Below are positions 49,054 to 57,666 of a DNA stretch of 64,000 nt, piece by piece. The stretch comes from Micromonospora sp. MP36 (GTDB lineage: Bacteria; Actinomycetota; Actinomycetes; Mycobacteriales; Micromonosporaceae). Numbering within the stretch: the first letter of the stretch is position 1; every line of letters begins with the position of its first letter. Below the pieces are notes generated by a model. That model saw only the letters and a list, made by a program, of their open reading frames with translations, did no database searches and was not told the DNA's origin. Location of the stretch: positions 496,001 to 560,000 of the forward strand of contig NZ_VSFA01000001.1 of NCBI RefSeq assembly GCF_008119785.1. Direction: 5' to 3'. The position numbers were made by a program, and so were the translations under genes.

Positions 49054-50664
49054 TCATCGGCCCAGCACGATCCGGGCCATCCCGTCCAGCGCCGGGTTGC
49101 CGGGCTCCCAGTAGCCGGCGTGGCCGTAGCGGCCGCTGGGGAAGCGTCGGCCGCCGAAGCCGGGGTCGCTCGGGTCACGCCCGAACCACAGCTCGGGGTC
49201 GCGCCGGTCCAGCACCGCCGCCACCGGGCCGAGCGGTGTCCCCGCCAGCACCGCCCGGCGGGCCAGCTCGTCCGGTGGCCGGGCCAGCCGGATCACGTCG
49301 TCCGGCGCCGTGCTGGCCCAGACCTGGCCGGGAGGCATCCGCAGCTCGCGCGCGTGGTCGACCCCGGTGCCGGGGGAGCCGACGAAGACCAGTGCGTCCG
49401 CGCTCAGCCCGTGGTCGCGGGCGGCGGTGCCGACCACCAGCGAGCCGTAGCTGTGGCCGAGCACGGTCTGCCGGGCCGGCGGACCCTCGTGCGAGGCGCG
49501 CAGCCCCTCCTGGAACCGGTGCAGCGCCGGCCCGGCGTCCTCGGCCTGCCCGGCCCGGGCCGCCTCGGGCAGGAAGTCCGGTGCGTCGTAGTCCAGCCAG
49601 AGCACCGCCGCCGTCTCCTCGCCCGGCCCGAGCGCGGCGCACCGGTCCAGCACCCGGGCGGCCCGGCCCAGCTCGCCGGGGGCGTCGGCGAGGTCCGCGG
49701 TCATGCCCGGGACGTACGTCAGCACCGCCGTGGCCCGGTCCGGGTTGCCCAGCGCCACCACGGCCCGCCCGTCCCCGGTCGGGTCGAGCCCGAGCAGGTA
49801 CGCCCGGGGCGCCCCCGGCGCGGCCAGCCGTTCGGTGAGCGCGTCGAGGCCGCGCAGGGCCGCCTCCACCCGGGCGAGCCGGGCCAGCCGGGCCAGCTCG
49901 GGCAGCCCCGGCGGCAGCGGGCGCAACAGGGCCGCGCGGGCGGCGGCCAGCCCCGCCCGCCGCTCGGCCAGCAGCAACCGGTTGGCCTGGTCCCGAGCCG
50001 CCACCGGCACCCCGTCGAGGCCACCGACCCGGGCCGGCTCGTGGCCGACCAGCCAACGGCGCTCGGCCGGGGTGAGCCCGGCCCACCAGCGGCTCACCTC
50101 GGCCGGACCGGCGCCGGGTGCCGGTCGCCGGCCCGGCGGGACGCTCACCCAGCCGGTGACCGCCGCCGTGGCCAACTCGCCCAGCCGGGCGGCGGCTTCC
50201 CGGTCCGCCCCGTCGGCCAGCGCCAGCGCGTCGCGCAGCTCGGCCGCCACCTGGGCCACCTCGGCGCCCACCGGGGCGGCGGGACGCGGGCGGTCCGGAT
50301 CGGGCCGGACCGCCCCCACCCGGTCCACCAGCAGGCCGCCCGCGTCGGCGTGCGCCACGGCGGCGGCGAGTCGGGCCTTCGCCGTGCCGAGCCGGACGGC
50401 GAACTCGGCGAGCACCTGGTCGACCTCGACCAGCGCGGGCAGCACCTCGGTCAGCTCGCCGCGCAGTGCCCCGATCCGCCCCTGCGCCGCGGCGGCGGCC
50501 CCGCCGGACCAGCCGGTACGCAGGGCGGTCAGCCGGGCGGCCAGCCCGTCGGCCCGCTGCCGGACCGGGCCGACCAGCCCCCGCCAGGCCGCCCCGGCCC
50601 GGCTCCAGGCACCCGGGTCGGCCCGCCAGAGCTGGGCGTACTCGACCAGGGCGGGGCCGCTCAC
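49054..50664 (-). CDS. WXG-like N-terminus fused to alpha/beta hydrolase (DUF1023 type)
   Basis: A 536-residue protein. The first 200 or so residues are long Ala-rich helices with a TGWSGGAAAAA turn (about 48), like WXG/EspA-type secreted helical bundles. The C-terminal 270 or so have the actinobacterial DUF1023 hydrolase: the nucleophile Ser in VLGHSYGSLVVG, DALVFVGSPGTGVDHA, and the late His in GHAGYWEPG. DUF1023 proteins lie near type VII secretion genes and may be lipases or esterases, or toxins. GTG 50664 overlaps the stop of the small helical gene upstream. Confidence 0.85.
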   Translation of the reverse strand: MSGPALVEYAQLWRADPGAWSRAGAAWRGLVGPVRQRADGLAARLTALRTGWSGGAAAAAQGRIGALRGELTEVLPALVEVDQVLAEFAVRLGTAKARLAAAVAHADAGGLLVDRVGAVRPDPDRPRPAAPVGAEVAQVAAELRDALALADGADREAAARLGELATAAVTGWVSVPPGRRPAPGAGPAEVSRWWAGLTPAERRWLVGHEPARVGGLDGVPVAARDQANRLLLAERRAGLAAARAALLRPLPPGLPELARLARLARVEAALRGLDALTERLAAPGAPRAYLLGLDPTGDGRAVVALGNPDRATAVLTYVPGMTADLADAPGELGRAARVLDRCAALGPGEETAAVLWLDYDAPDFLPEAARAGQAEDAGPALHRFQEGLRASHEGPPARQTVLGHSYGSLVVGTAARDHGLSADALVFVGSPGTGVDHARELRMPPGQVWASTAPDDVIRLARPPDELARRAVLAGTPLGPVAAVLDRRDPELWFGRDPSDPGFGGRRFPSGRYGHAGYWEPGNPALDGMARIVLGR

Positions 50665-50957
50665 CGGGGGATCCCGGCCAGCCGTCGGGCGGCCCGCTCG
50701 TCGGTCGCCTGGTAGCCGTCGGCGGCGCTGCGGACCGCCTCGGCGGTGTCCGCCACCCGGGCGGCGAGCGTCCCGCACCAGCGGTGCACCGCCGCCTCCA
50801 GCTCGGCCAGCGCGGCCCCGGCCCGCCAGCCGTCGGCCGGCACCACCAGCCCCGGCGTCCCGGCCAGCCCGTGCGCCAGCCGGTAGGCGTCGTCGCCCAG
50901 CTGGCGGGCGACCCCGCGCAGCAGCTCCGGCTCGACGGTGAACGGCTCCTCGGTCAT
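50661..50957 (-). CDS. Small EspC/WXG100-like helical protein
   Basis: A 98-residue helical protein of ESX-substrate size (FTVEPELLRGVARQLGDDAYRLAHGL, GWRAGAALAELEAAVHRWCGTLAARVADTAEAVRSAADGYQATDERAARRL). The sequence DGYQATDE near the end is typical of EspC-like proteins. It is coupled by a GTGA overlap to the hydrolase, its probable secretion partner. Confidence 0.85.
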   Translation of the reverse strand: MTEEPFTVEPELLRGVARQLGDDAYRLAHGLAGTPGLVVPADGWRAGAALAELEAAVHRWCGTLAARVADTAEAVRSAADGYQATDERAARRLAGIPR

Positions 50958-51153
50958 CGGTGGACTCCCCGGGGAACAGGCCGTCGGCGGGACCCACCGG
51001 CGGCGACACGAACGATCGGGCAACCGGGACGCTAAGCGGCGCCCGCCGGCCCGCACCGGCCCTGTGGACAACCGGCGGTGGGCGTACCCCCGGGTTGTCC
51101 ACAGGCGTTGTCCACCGCGCAGCCGGTGGCTAATCTGCGGCCGCGACCGCCGG

Positions 51154-51159
51154 TAGGGT
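51154..51159 (+). promoter_or_regulatory. -10 box of acpS (leaderless)
   Basis: TAGGGT ends 7 nt before GTG 51167. Confidence 0.5.
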
Positions 51160-51166
51160 GAGGCCC

Positions 51167-51535
51167 GTGATCGTGGCTGTCGGCATCGACGTCGTGCTGG
51201 TGGACCGGTTCGCCCGGGCCCTGGCGCGGACACCGCTGCTCGCCGACCGCCTGTTCACCGAGGCCGAGCGGTTCACCCGCGCCGGCAACCCGCGCTCGCC
51301 CGAGTCGATGGCCGCCCGGTTCGCCGCCAAGGAGGCGGTCGCCAAGGCGCTCGGCGCGCCGGGCGGGCTGCGCTGGCACGACTGCGAGATCGTGTCGGAT
51401 CCGGACGGTCGGCCCTGGCTGACCGTCTCCGGCACGGTGGCCGCCGCCGCGGCCGAACGCGGGATCAACCGCTGGCATCTGTCGTTGTCACACGACGGCG
51501 GGATCGCGTCGGCCATGGTGGTCGCGGAACGGTGA
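51167..51535 (+). CDS. acpS: Holo-[acyl-carrier-protein] synthase AcpS
   Basis: A 122-residue phosphopantetheinyl transferase. The metal-binding Asp lies in [12 protein letters not shown], and the second motif is [13 protein letters not shown] with the catalytic Glu/Lys. The C-terminal [16 protein letters not shown] strand is normal. GTG 51167 is supported by the leaderless TAGGGT spacing; a GTG 9 nt earlier overlaps that box. It is followed after 56 nt by the NAD(P)H-hydrate repair gene, a common actinobacterial order. Confidence 0.95.
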   Translation: MIVAVGIDVVLVDRFARALARTPLLADRLFTEAERFTRAGNPRSPESMAARFAAKEAVAKALGAPGGLRWHDCEIVSDPDGRPWLTVSGTVAAAAAERGINRWHLSLSHDGGIASAMVVAER

Positions 51536-51591
51536 GGCGACCGGCGGGCCGGCAGGCCCGTTGGGCGGAACGACGAACGGGACGGGGTGGC

Positions 51592-53061
51592 ATGAGACCG
51601 GTGTGGCGGGTCGCGGACGTACGCGCGGCGGAGGCCGGCCTGATGGCCACCCTCCCGCCCGGGGCGCTGATGCAGCGGGCCGCCGCCGGGCTGGCCCGCC
51701 GCTGCGCGCTGCTGCTCGCCGAGCGGGGCGGCGTCTACGGCGCCCAGGTGCTGCTGCTGGTCGGCTCCGGCGACAACGGCGGCGACGCCCTGTACGCGGG
51801 CGCGCACCTGGCCCGCCGTGGTGCCGCAGTCTCCACCCTGCTGCTCACCCCCGGCCGCGCGCACGCCGCGGGGCTGGCCGCGCTGCGGGCCGCCGGCGGA
51901 CGGCTGGTGGACCGGCCCCCGGCGGTGGTGGACCTGGTGCTCGACGGCATCGTCGGGATCGGCGGCACCGGCGGGCTGCGGGAGACCGCCGAGCAGCTCG
52001 CCGCGAGCCTGGCGGAGCGCTCCGGGCGGGACGGCACTCGGGCCACCGTGGTGGCGGTGGACGTGCCGAGCGGCGTCGCGGTGGACACCGGGCACGTGCC
52101 GCTCACCGCCGCCGGCCGCCCCTGCGCGGTCCGCGCCGACGTGACGGTCGCCTTCGGGGCGCTGAAGCCGGCCCTGGTGGTCGGCCCGGCCGCCGCGCTC
52201 GCCGGGCACGTGGAGCTGGTCGACATCGGGCTGGGGCCGTGGCTGCGCGGGACCCCGGCGCTGCGGGTCACCGAGTGGTCGGACGTGGTCGACTGGTGGC
52301 CCCGGCTCGGCCCGTCCTCGGAGAAGTACAGCCGGGGCGTGGTCGGGGTGGCGACCGGCTCGGCCACGTACCCCGGCGCGGCGGTGCTCTCGGTGGGCGG
52401 CGCGTTGGCCGGTCCGACCGGCATGGTCCGCTACGCGGGCGGTGCCCGCGCGGAGGTGCTGCACCACCATCCGTCGGTGATCGCCACCGGCCGGGTCGCC
52501 GACGCCGGCCGGGTGCAGGCCTGGGTCTGCGGCTCCGGGCTGGGCACCGGCGAGCCGGCCGCCACCGAGCTGCGCGCCGTGCTCAGCGCGCCGGTGCCGG
52601 CCGTGCTCGACGCCGACGCGCTCACCCTGCTGGTCGACGGCGCGATGGCGGACCTGCTGCGCAAGCGGGACGCGCCGATCGTGGTGACCCCGCACGACCG
52701 GGAGTACGCCCGGCTCTGCGGGGAGACCCCGGGCGCGGACCGGGTGGGAGCCGCGCTGCGGCTGGCCGCCTGGATGAAGGCGGTGGTGCTGCTCAAGGGC
52801 GACCGCACGATCATCGGCACCCCGGACGGCCGGGCGTACGTCAACCCGACCGGCACCGCGGTGCTGGCCACCGGGGGCACCGGCGACGTGCTGGCCGGGC
52901 TCCTCGGCTCGCTGCTCACCGCCGGGCTGCCGGCCGAGCGGGCGGCCGCCGCGGCGGCGTACCTGCACGGGCTCGCCGGCCGGGAGGCGGCCCGGACCGG
53001 GCCGGTGACCGCACCCGACGTGGCGGCCGCGCTCCGCCCGGTGATCGCCCGCCTGGGCTGA
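51592..53061 (+). CDS. nnr: Bifunctional NAD(P)H-hydrate epimerase / ADP-dependent dehydratase
   Basis: A 489-residue fusion that repairs hydrated NAD(P)H. The N-terminal epimerase (YjeF_N) has LMQRAAAGLARRC, VLLLVGSGDNGGDALYAG and VVAVDVPSGVAVDTG. The C-terminal kinase-fold dehydratase has KYSRGVVGVATGSATYPGAAVLS, VLDADALTLL, VVTPHDREYARLCG, and NPTGTAVLATGGTGDVLAGLLGSLL. Normal two-domain length. ATG 51592 is chosen over an upstream in-frame codon because it starts the conserved domain. A GC-rich hairpin (about 53072-53101) may end the transcript. Confidence 0.95.
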   Translation: MRPVWRVADVRAAEAGLMATLPPGALMQRAAAGLARRCALLLAERGGVYGAQVLLLVGSGDNGGDALYAGAHLARRGAAVSTLLLTPGRAHAAGLAALRAAGGRLVDRPPAVVDLVLDGIVGIGGTGGLRETAEQLAASLAERSGRDGTRATVVAVDVPSGVAVDTGHVPLTAAGRPCAVRADVTVAFGALKPALVVGPAAALAGHVELVDIGLGPWLRGTPALRVTEWSDVVDWWPRLGPSSEKYSRGVVGVATGSATYPGAAVLSVGGALAGPTGMVRYAGGARAEVLHHHPSVIATGRVADAGRVQAWVCGSGLGTGEPAATELRAVLSAPVPAVLDADALTLLVDGAMADLLRKRDAPIVVTPHDREYARLCGETPGADRVGAALRLAAWMKAVVLLKGDRTIIGTPDGRAYVNPTGTAVLATGGTGDVLAGLLGSLLTAGLPAERAAAAAAYLHGLAGREAARTGPVTAPDVAAALRPVIARLG

Positions 53062-53151
53062 CGGCGAACCGCCGCCCGCCGCTGGGCCGGCGGTGGGCGC
53101 GGCCGGCGGGCGGACCACGCGGCTCCGGGCCACGGTGATCACCGGCGGAAG

Positions 53152-53157
53152 TAGGCT
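53152..53157 (+). promoter_or_regulatory. -10 box of alr (leaderless)
   Basis: TAGGCT ends 6 nt before ATG 53164. Confidence 0.5.
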
Positions 53158-53163
53158 GGGGGC

Positions 53164-54282
53164 ATGTGGCAGTCGGAGGTGCGCGTCGACCTGGACGCGA
53201 TCCGGGAGAATGTGGCCCGCCTCAAGTCGGGCACCAGCGCCGAGTTGATGGCGGTGGTGAAGGCCGACGGGTACGGCCACGGCATGGTGCCGGCCGCCCG
53301 CGCGGCGCTCGACGCCGGCGCGGACTGGCTCGGGGTCTGCACCCTGGACGAGGCGCTGACCCTGCGCCAGCAGGGGATCACCGCGCCGGTGCTGGCCTGG
53401 CTGCTCGACCCGGGGCTGCCGCTGCACGACGGCGTCGCGGTCGGCGTCGACCTGGGCTGCGCCAGCCTCACCCAGCTCGACGAGATGATCGAGGCGGGCC
53501 GCCGGGCGTGCCGCCCGGCCCGGCTGCACCTGAAGATCGACACCGGCCTGTCGCGGGGCGGCGCCACCGTCGCCGACTGGCCCGCCCTGCTGGAGGCCGC
53601 CGCGAAGGCCCAGGCCGACGGCCTGGTCGAGGTGGTCGGGGTGTGGAGCCACTTCGTGTACGCGGACTCGCCCGGCCACCCCACCATCGACCGCCAGCTC
53701 GCCGTCTTCCACGAGGGGCTGGAGATGGCGGAGACGGCGGGGCTGCGGCCCCGCTACCGGCACCTGGCGAACTCGGCCGCCACGCTGACCCGCCCGGACG
53801 CCCACTTCGACCTGGTTCGTCCCGGTCTGGCGATCTACGGCCTCTCCCCGGTGGCCGGCGAGCAGTTCGGCCTGCGCCCGGCGATGACCGCCCGGGCCCG
53901 GGTGATGCTGACCAAGCGGGTCCCGGCCGGCACCGGCGTCTCCTACGGCCACACCTACCTGACCGAGCGGGAGGCCAACCTGGCCGTCGTCCCGCTCGGG
54001 TACGCCGACGGGGTGCCCCGGCACGCCTCGAACACCGGTCCGGTGCAGCTCGGCGGCAAGCGGCGGACCATCTCGGGCCGGGTCTGCATGGACCAGTTCG
54101 TGCTGGACTGCGGCGACGACGAGGTGGCGGCCGGGGACGTGGCGACCCTCTTCGGCAGCGGCGCGGACGGCGAGCCCACCGCCGACGACTGGGCCGACGC
54201 GGTCGGCACCATCAACTACGAGATCGTGACCCGGTTCGGCGGGGTCCGGGTGCCCCGCGTCTACGACGGCGAACACCCGTGA
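53164..54282 (+). CDS. alr: Alanine racemase
   Basis: A 372-residue PLP enzyme making D-alanine for peptidoglycan. The PLP lysine is K33 in VVKADGYGHG, and the second catalytic residue Tyr261 lies in GVSYGHTY. KIDTGLSRGG, GVWSHFVYAD, and GRVCMDQFVLD are family signatures. It overlaps the following hydrolase gene (GTGA), and its operon continues into tsaE. Confidence 0.97.
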   Translation: MWQSEVRVDLDAIRENVARLKSGTSAELMAVVKADGYGHGMVPAARAALDAGADWLGVCTLDEALTLRQQGITAPVLAWLLDPGLPLHDGVAVGVDLGCASLTQLDEMIEAGRRACRPARLHLKIDTGLSRGGATVADWPALLEAAAKAQADGLVEVVGVWSHFVYADSPGHPTIDRQLAVFHEGLEMAETAGLRPRYRHLANSAATLTRPDAHFDLVRPGLAIYGLSPVAGEQFGLRPAMTARARVMLTKRVPAGTGVSYGHTYLTEREANLAVVPLGYADGVPRHASNTGPVQLGGKRRTISGRVCMDQFVLDCGDDEVAAGDVATLFGSGADGEPTADDWADAVGTINYEIVTRFGGVRVPRVYDGEHP

Positions 54283-55370
54283 GTCCACGGTTCCGTGTTC
54301 CCCGGCCGCGTACCGCCGCGGGGCGGGTGGCCGGAGTGGTCGGCGCCGCCGTCGGTGTCGCCGCCGCGGGGCTCGCCGCGGGGGTGGTGAGCGAGCGGGT
54401 CCTGGTCCGCCGCCTCAAGATTGACCCCACCGACCGGTACGCCCACGAGGACTTCGGCCGGCTGCGGTACGACGAGGCGTACCTGCTGGAGATGCCGGAC
54501 GGCACGGACATCCACGTGGAGGTGGTCGAGCCGACCCGGCCGGTCGCGGGGCACCCGACCGTGGTGCTGGTGCACGGCTTCTGCCTGGACATGGGGACCT
54601 TCCACTTCCAGCGCCAGCTGCTCGCCGACCGGGGCGACTACCGGATCGTGGCGTACGACCAGCCGGGGCACGGGCGCTCGGGAAAGCTGGAGACCGGCGA
54701 GTACGACCTGGCCAGGCTGGGCCGGACGCTGCGCCGGGTGCTCGACGAGGTGGCCCCGGAGGGGCCGCTGGTGCTGGTCGGGCACTCGATGGGCGGCATG
54801 ACGATCATGGCGCTGGCCGAGCTCTACCCGGAGCTGTTCGGCGAACGGGTGGTCGGCACGGTGCTGATGGCCACCTCGGGCGGCCTGCTCGCGGAGACCA
54901 AGCTGGTGGCGCCCGCGCTGCTCGGCCGGGTCGGCGCGCCGGTGCTCTACATGATGAGCAACGCCACCCGGTACGGCGGCACGGTGATCGACAAGGCCCG
55001 GAAGTCGACGTCCAACGTCGCCTGGCTGCTGACCCGTCGCTACGGCTTCGGCGCCGCGAAGCCCAGCCCGGCGCTGGTGTCGTACGTCGAGACGATGAAC
55101 TCGCGTACCTCGGCCGACACGGTCACCCGCTACCTGCGCACGCTGGCCACCCACTCGCGCTTCCCGGCGCTGGCCGCGCTGGCCGGTACGCCGGTGCTGG
55201 TGATCGTGGGGGACAAGGACATGATCACCCCGGTGACCCACTCCGAGGAGATCGTCCGGCGACTGCCGCACGCCGAGTTCGTGAAGATCCACGACAGTGG
55301 GCACGTGGTGATGCTGGAGCACGCCGACGAGGTGAACGCGGCGCTGGAGCGGTTCCTGGAGGGGTTGTGA
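54279..55370 (+). CDS. Alpha/beta hydrolase with N-terminal membrane anchor
   Basis: A 363-residue hydrolase. A hydrophobic N-terminal helix (VAGVVGAAVGVAAAGLAAGVV) suggests a signal anchor. The hydrolase core has the oxyanion VLVHGFCLDMG, AYDQPGHGRSG, the nucleophile in LVGHSMGGMT, the acid in VIVGDKDMITP, and the His in DSGHVVMLEH. This gene is common between alr and tsaE in actinobacteria. The substrate is unknown. The start is coupled to alr and the stop to tsaE (GTGA). Confidence 0.88.
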   Translation: MSPRFRVPRPRTAAGRVAGVVGAAVGVAAAGLAAGVVSERVLVRRLKIDPTDRYAHEDFGRLRYDEAYLLEMPDGTDIHVEVVEPTRPVAGHPTVVLVHGFCLDMGTFHFQRQLLADRGDYRIVAYDQPGHGRSGKLETGEYDLARLGRTLRRVLDEVAPEGPLVLVGHSMGGMTIMALAELYPELFGERVVGTVLMATSGGLLAETKLVAPALLGRVGAPVLYMMSNATRYGGTVIDKARKSTSNVAWLLTRRYGFGAAKPSPALVSYVETMNSRTSADTVTRYLRTLATHSRFPALAALAGTPVLVIVGDKDMITPVTHSEEIVRRLPHAEFVKIHDSGHVVMLEHADEVNAALERFLEGL

Positions 55371-55849
55371 CCGTCGTGGTGGAGCTGAAGACGGTCGACG
55401 ACACCCGCGAGTTCGGCCGCCGGCTGGCCGGGGTGCTGCACGTCGGTGACCTGCTGCTGCTCAGCGGCCCGTTGGGCGCCGGGAAGACCGCGCTGACCCA
55501 GGGCATCGGGGCCGGCCTCGGGGTGCGCGGCGACGTCACCTCGCCGACCTTCGTGATCGCCCGGGTGCACCGACCGGACCCGGCCCGGGGCGGGCGGGTG
55601 GCCCTGGTGCACGCCGACGCGTACCGGCTGGGGGAGTCCGCCGACCCGCGCGCCGAGATCGACGACCTGGACCTGGACGCCTCGGTGGAGGAGTCGGTCA
55701 CCGTGGTCGAGTGGGGCGAGGGCATGGTCGAGCAGCTGGTCGACGCCCATCTGCGGGTCCGCATCGACCGGCGGGAGGACGACACCCGGGTGGTCACGCT
55801 GGAGCCGGTCGGCGGCGACTGGGCGGCCCGGCTGGCCACCCTGGACTGA
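55367..55849 (+). CDS. tsaE: tRNA t6A biosynthesis ATPase TsaE
   Basis: A 160-residue P-loop protein with Walker A SGPLGAGKTALTQG, the VTSPTFVIARVH switch-like segment, LVHADAYRLG, and VVEWGEGM. It cycles the TsaB-TsaD complex that forms threonylcarbamoyladenosine in tRNA. It overlaps the hydrolase gene. The partner genes tsaB and tsaD lie 1.8 kb on, after ung and a DinB-type gene. Confidence 0.95.
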   Translation: MTVVVELKTVDDTREFGRRLAGVLHVGDLLLLSGPLGAGKTALTQGIGAGLGVRGDVTSPTFVIARVHRPDPARGGRVALVHADAYRLGESADPRAEIDDLDLDASVEESVTVVEWGEGMVEQLVDAHLRVRIDRREDDTRVVTLEPVGGDWAARLATLD

Positions 55850-55909
55850 CGGCTGTCGTACCCGCTGCCTACAGTGCCCGGGACCGATCAGACCGGCGGA
55901 AGGTTGCCG

Positions 55910-56611
55910 ATGCCCCACGACGCCCCCACCCTCGACCTGCTGGCGCTCCTCCCCGACGCGTGGCGCGCGGCGCTCACCCCGCACCTCGACCCGGCCAGCA
56001 CCACGGCGTTGGCCGAGTTCGTCGCCGGGGAGTACGCGACCCAGACGGTCTTCCCGCCGGTCGAGGACCTGTTCTCCGCCTACCGGCTGTGCGGGCCGGC
56101 GGAGTGCCGGGTGCTGATCCTCGGGCAGGACCCCTACCACAAGGCGGGGCAGGCGCACGGGCTGAGCTTCAGCGTGCGCGAGGGGGTGGCGGTGCCGCCG
56201 TCGCTGCGCAACGTCTTCAAGGAGCTCGGCGAGGACCTGGGCGTGCCGAAGCCGCGCAGCGGCAACCTGAGCGGCTGGGCGGCGCAGGGCGTGCTGCTGC
56301 TCAACTCGGTGCTCACGGTCCGGCAGGCCACCCCGGGCTCGCACGCCAACAAGGGCTGGGAGGAGTTCACCGACGCCACCATCCGCGCCCTGGACGCCCT
56401 CGACCAGCGGGTGGTCTTCCTGCTCTGGGGCGGATACGCGCGCAAGAAGGCGGCCCTGGTCACCAACCCGCGGCACGTGGTGCTGGAGGCCGGCCACCCG
56501 AGCCCGATGAACCCGCGCGGCTTCCTCGGCAGCCGGCCGTTCAGCGCGGCGAACAAGGCGCTCGCCGACGCCGGCCTGCCCACCGTCGACTGGGAACGCT
56601 TCGCCGGCTGA
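55910..56611 (+). CDS. ung: Uracil-DNA glycosylase
   Basis: A 233-residue family-1 UDG removing uracil from DNA. The catalytic Asp lies in ILGQDPYHKAGQAHGLSF. The Asn-containing LLLNSVLTV and the DNA-leucine loop HPSPMNPRGFLGS are intact. ATG 55910 follows GGCGGAAGG. Monocistronic by position, with a 60-bp gap before it. Confidence 0.96.
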   Translation: MPHDAPTLDLLALLPDAWRAALTPHLDPASTTALAEFVAGEYATQTVFPPVEDLFSAYRLCGPAECRVLILGQDPYHKAGQAHGLSFSVREGVAVPPSLRNVFKELGEDLGVPKPRSGNLSGWAAQGVLLLNSVLTVRQATPGSHANKGWEEFTDATIRALDALDQRVVFLLWGGYARKKAALVTNPRHVVLEAGHPSPMNPRGFLGSRPFSAANKALADAGLPTVDWERFAG

Positions 56612-56692
56612 CCGCTCGGGGACGCCCAGCCGCCCGGGCGGGTGGCGGGACACCCTATTGACTCAGGGCTATCGCTTCGTGGCGCACGGTAG

Positions 56693-56698
56693 TAGGCT
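56693..56698 (+). promoter_or_regulatory. Putative -10 box
   Basis: TAGGCT lies 31 nt before GTG 56730. A short leader with GGGGAGGA (56719-56726) as ribosome site would result. Confidence 0.4.
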
Positions 56699-56729
56699 CT
56701 GCCCCGGCTACGGCAGACGGGGAGGAAGC

Positions 56730-57581
56730 GTGTCCGCGACCATCACCTCGGACGGCTGGTCGACGGCGCCGGCCGCGCTGGCGGCGAACGCCGACCGGTT
56801 CCTCGCGCTGGCCGGCTCCGTCCGGCCCGACACCATGGCGACCGCCGACTGGACGGTCACCGACACCCTGGCCCACCTGGTGTCGCTGGCCTGGTACTAC
56901 GTCCGGCTGGTCGACCCGGCCAGCGAACCGCTGCCGATCCCCGGCCTCGACGAGCAGCTCCCGCTGGTCACCGTCGACACCGTGGCCGACGCCAACGACC
57001 TGGTGCTCCGTCACCTGACCGACCGTGACCCCGCGCGCCTGCTCGACCGGCTGCGCGGGGACGTCGACCGCCTGCTGGCGCGCTGCGCGGACCGCGGGCC
57101 GGACGAGGTGGTGCCGTGGCTCGGCGACGCCCGGGTGCCACTCGCTGGCCTGCTCGCCCACCTGGTCAACGAGCTGCTCGTGCACGGCCACGACATCGCC
57201 CGCGCGGCCCGCCGGCCGTGGACCCTCCCGCCGCGGGACGCCGCGCTGTTCCTGGAGCTGTTCATGGCCGGGGTGGTCCGGCACGGCTACGGTCGGCTGC
57301 TCGACGGGGTCAACCCGCCCCGGCGGCCCCGGATCGTCGTGCGGTTCACCTCCGCCTGGTCGGCGCCCCTGACGCTCACCATGGACCACGGGCGGGTGCG
57401 GTTCGCCGAGCCGGCGGAGCGGCCGGACGTCACCATCCGGTTCCACCCGCCGACGCTCAACCTGATGATGTTCGGCCGGGTCAGCCGGGCCCGCGCGGTG
57501 CTCACCGGCCGGGTCCGGATCGGCGGCCCGCGGCCGTGGCTGCTGCCGTCGTTCCTCCGGGTGTTCCGCACGCCGAGCTGA
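56730..57581 (+). CDS. DinB/maleylpyruvate-isomerase family protein with SCP2-like end
   Basis: A 283-residue protein. The N-terminal four-helix bundle has the TADWTVTDTLAHLVSLAWYYVRLV segment and a second His-containing helix (LLAHLVNELLVHGHDIARAA), the metal-site pattern of mycothiol-dependent MDMPI/DinB enzymes. The C-terminal 90 residues (IVVRFTSAWSAPLTLTMDHGRVRFAEP, DVTIRFHPPTLNLMMFGR) look SCP2-like. A mycothiol-using transferase or isomerase is likely; the substrate is unknown. GTG 56730 follows GGGGAGGA. Confidence 0.85.
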   Translation: MSATITSDGWSTAPAALAANADRFLALAGSVRPDTMATADWTVTDTLAHLVSLAWYYVRLVDPASEPLPIPGLDEQLPLVTVDTVADANDLVLRHLTDRDPARLLDRLRGDVDRLLARCADRGPDEVVPWLGDARVPLAGLLAHLVNELLVHGHDIARAARRPWTLPPRDAALFLELFMAGVVRHGYGRLLDGVNPPRRPRIVVRFTSAWSAPLTLTMDHGRVRFAEPAERPDVTIRFHPPTLNLMMFGRVSRARAVLTGRVRIGGPRPWLLPSFLRVFRTPS

Positions 57582-57652
57582 GCCCGCCGGCCACCGGCCC
57601 GGTGCCGTCCCGGGCGGGGAGGGGCGTCACCGCCGGTAACCGGAGTGGCGAC

Positions 57653-57658
57653 TAGGCT
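57653..57658 (+). promoter_or_regulatory. -10 box of tsaB (leaderless)
   Basis: TAGGCT ends 8 nt before GTG 57667. Confidence 0.45.
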
Positions 57659-57666
57659 GGCACATT

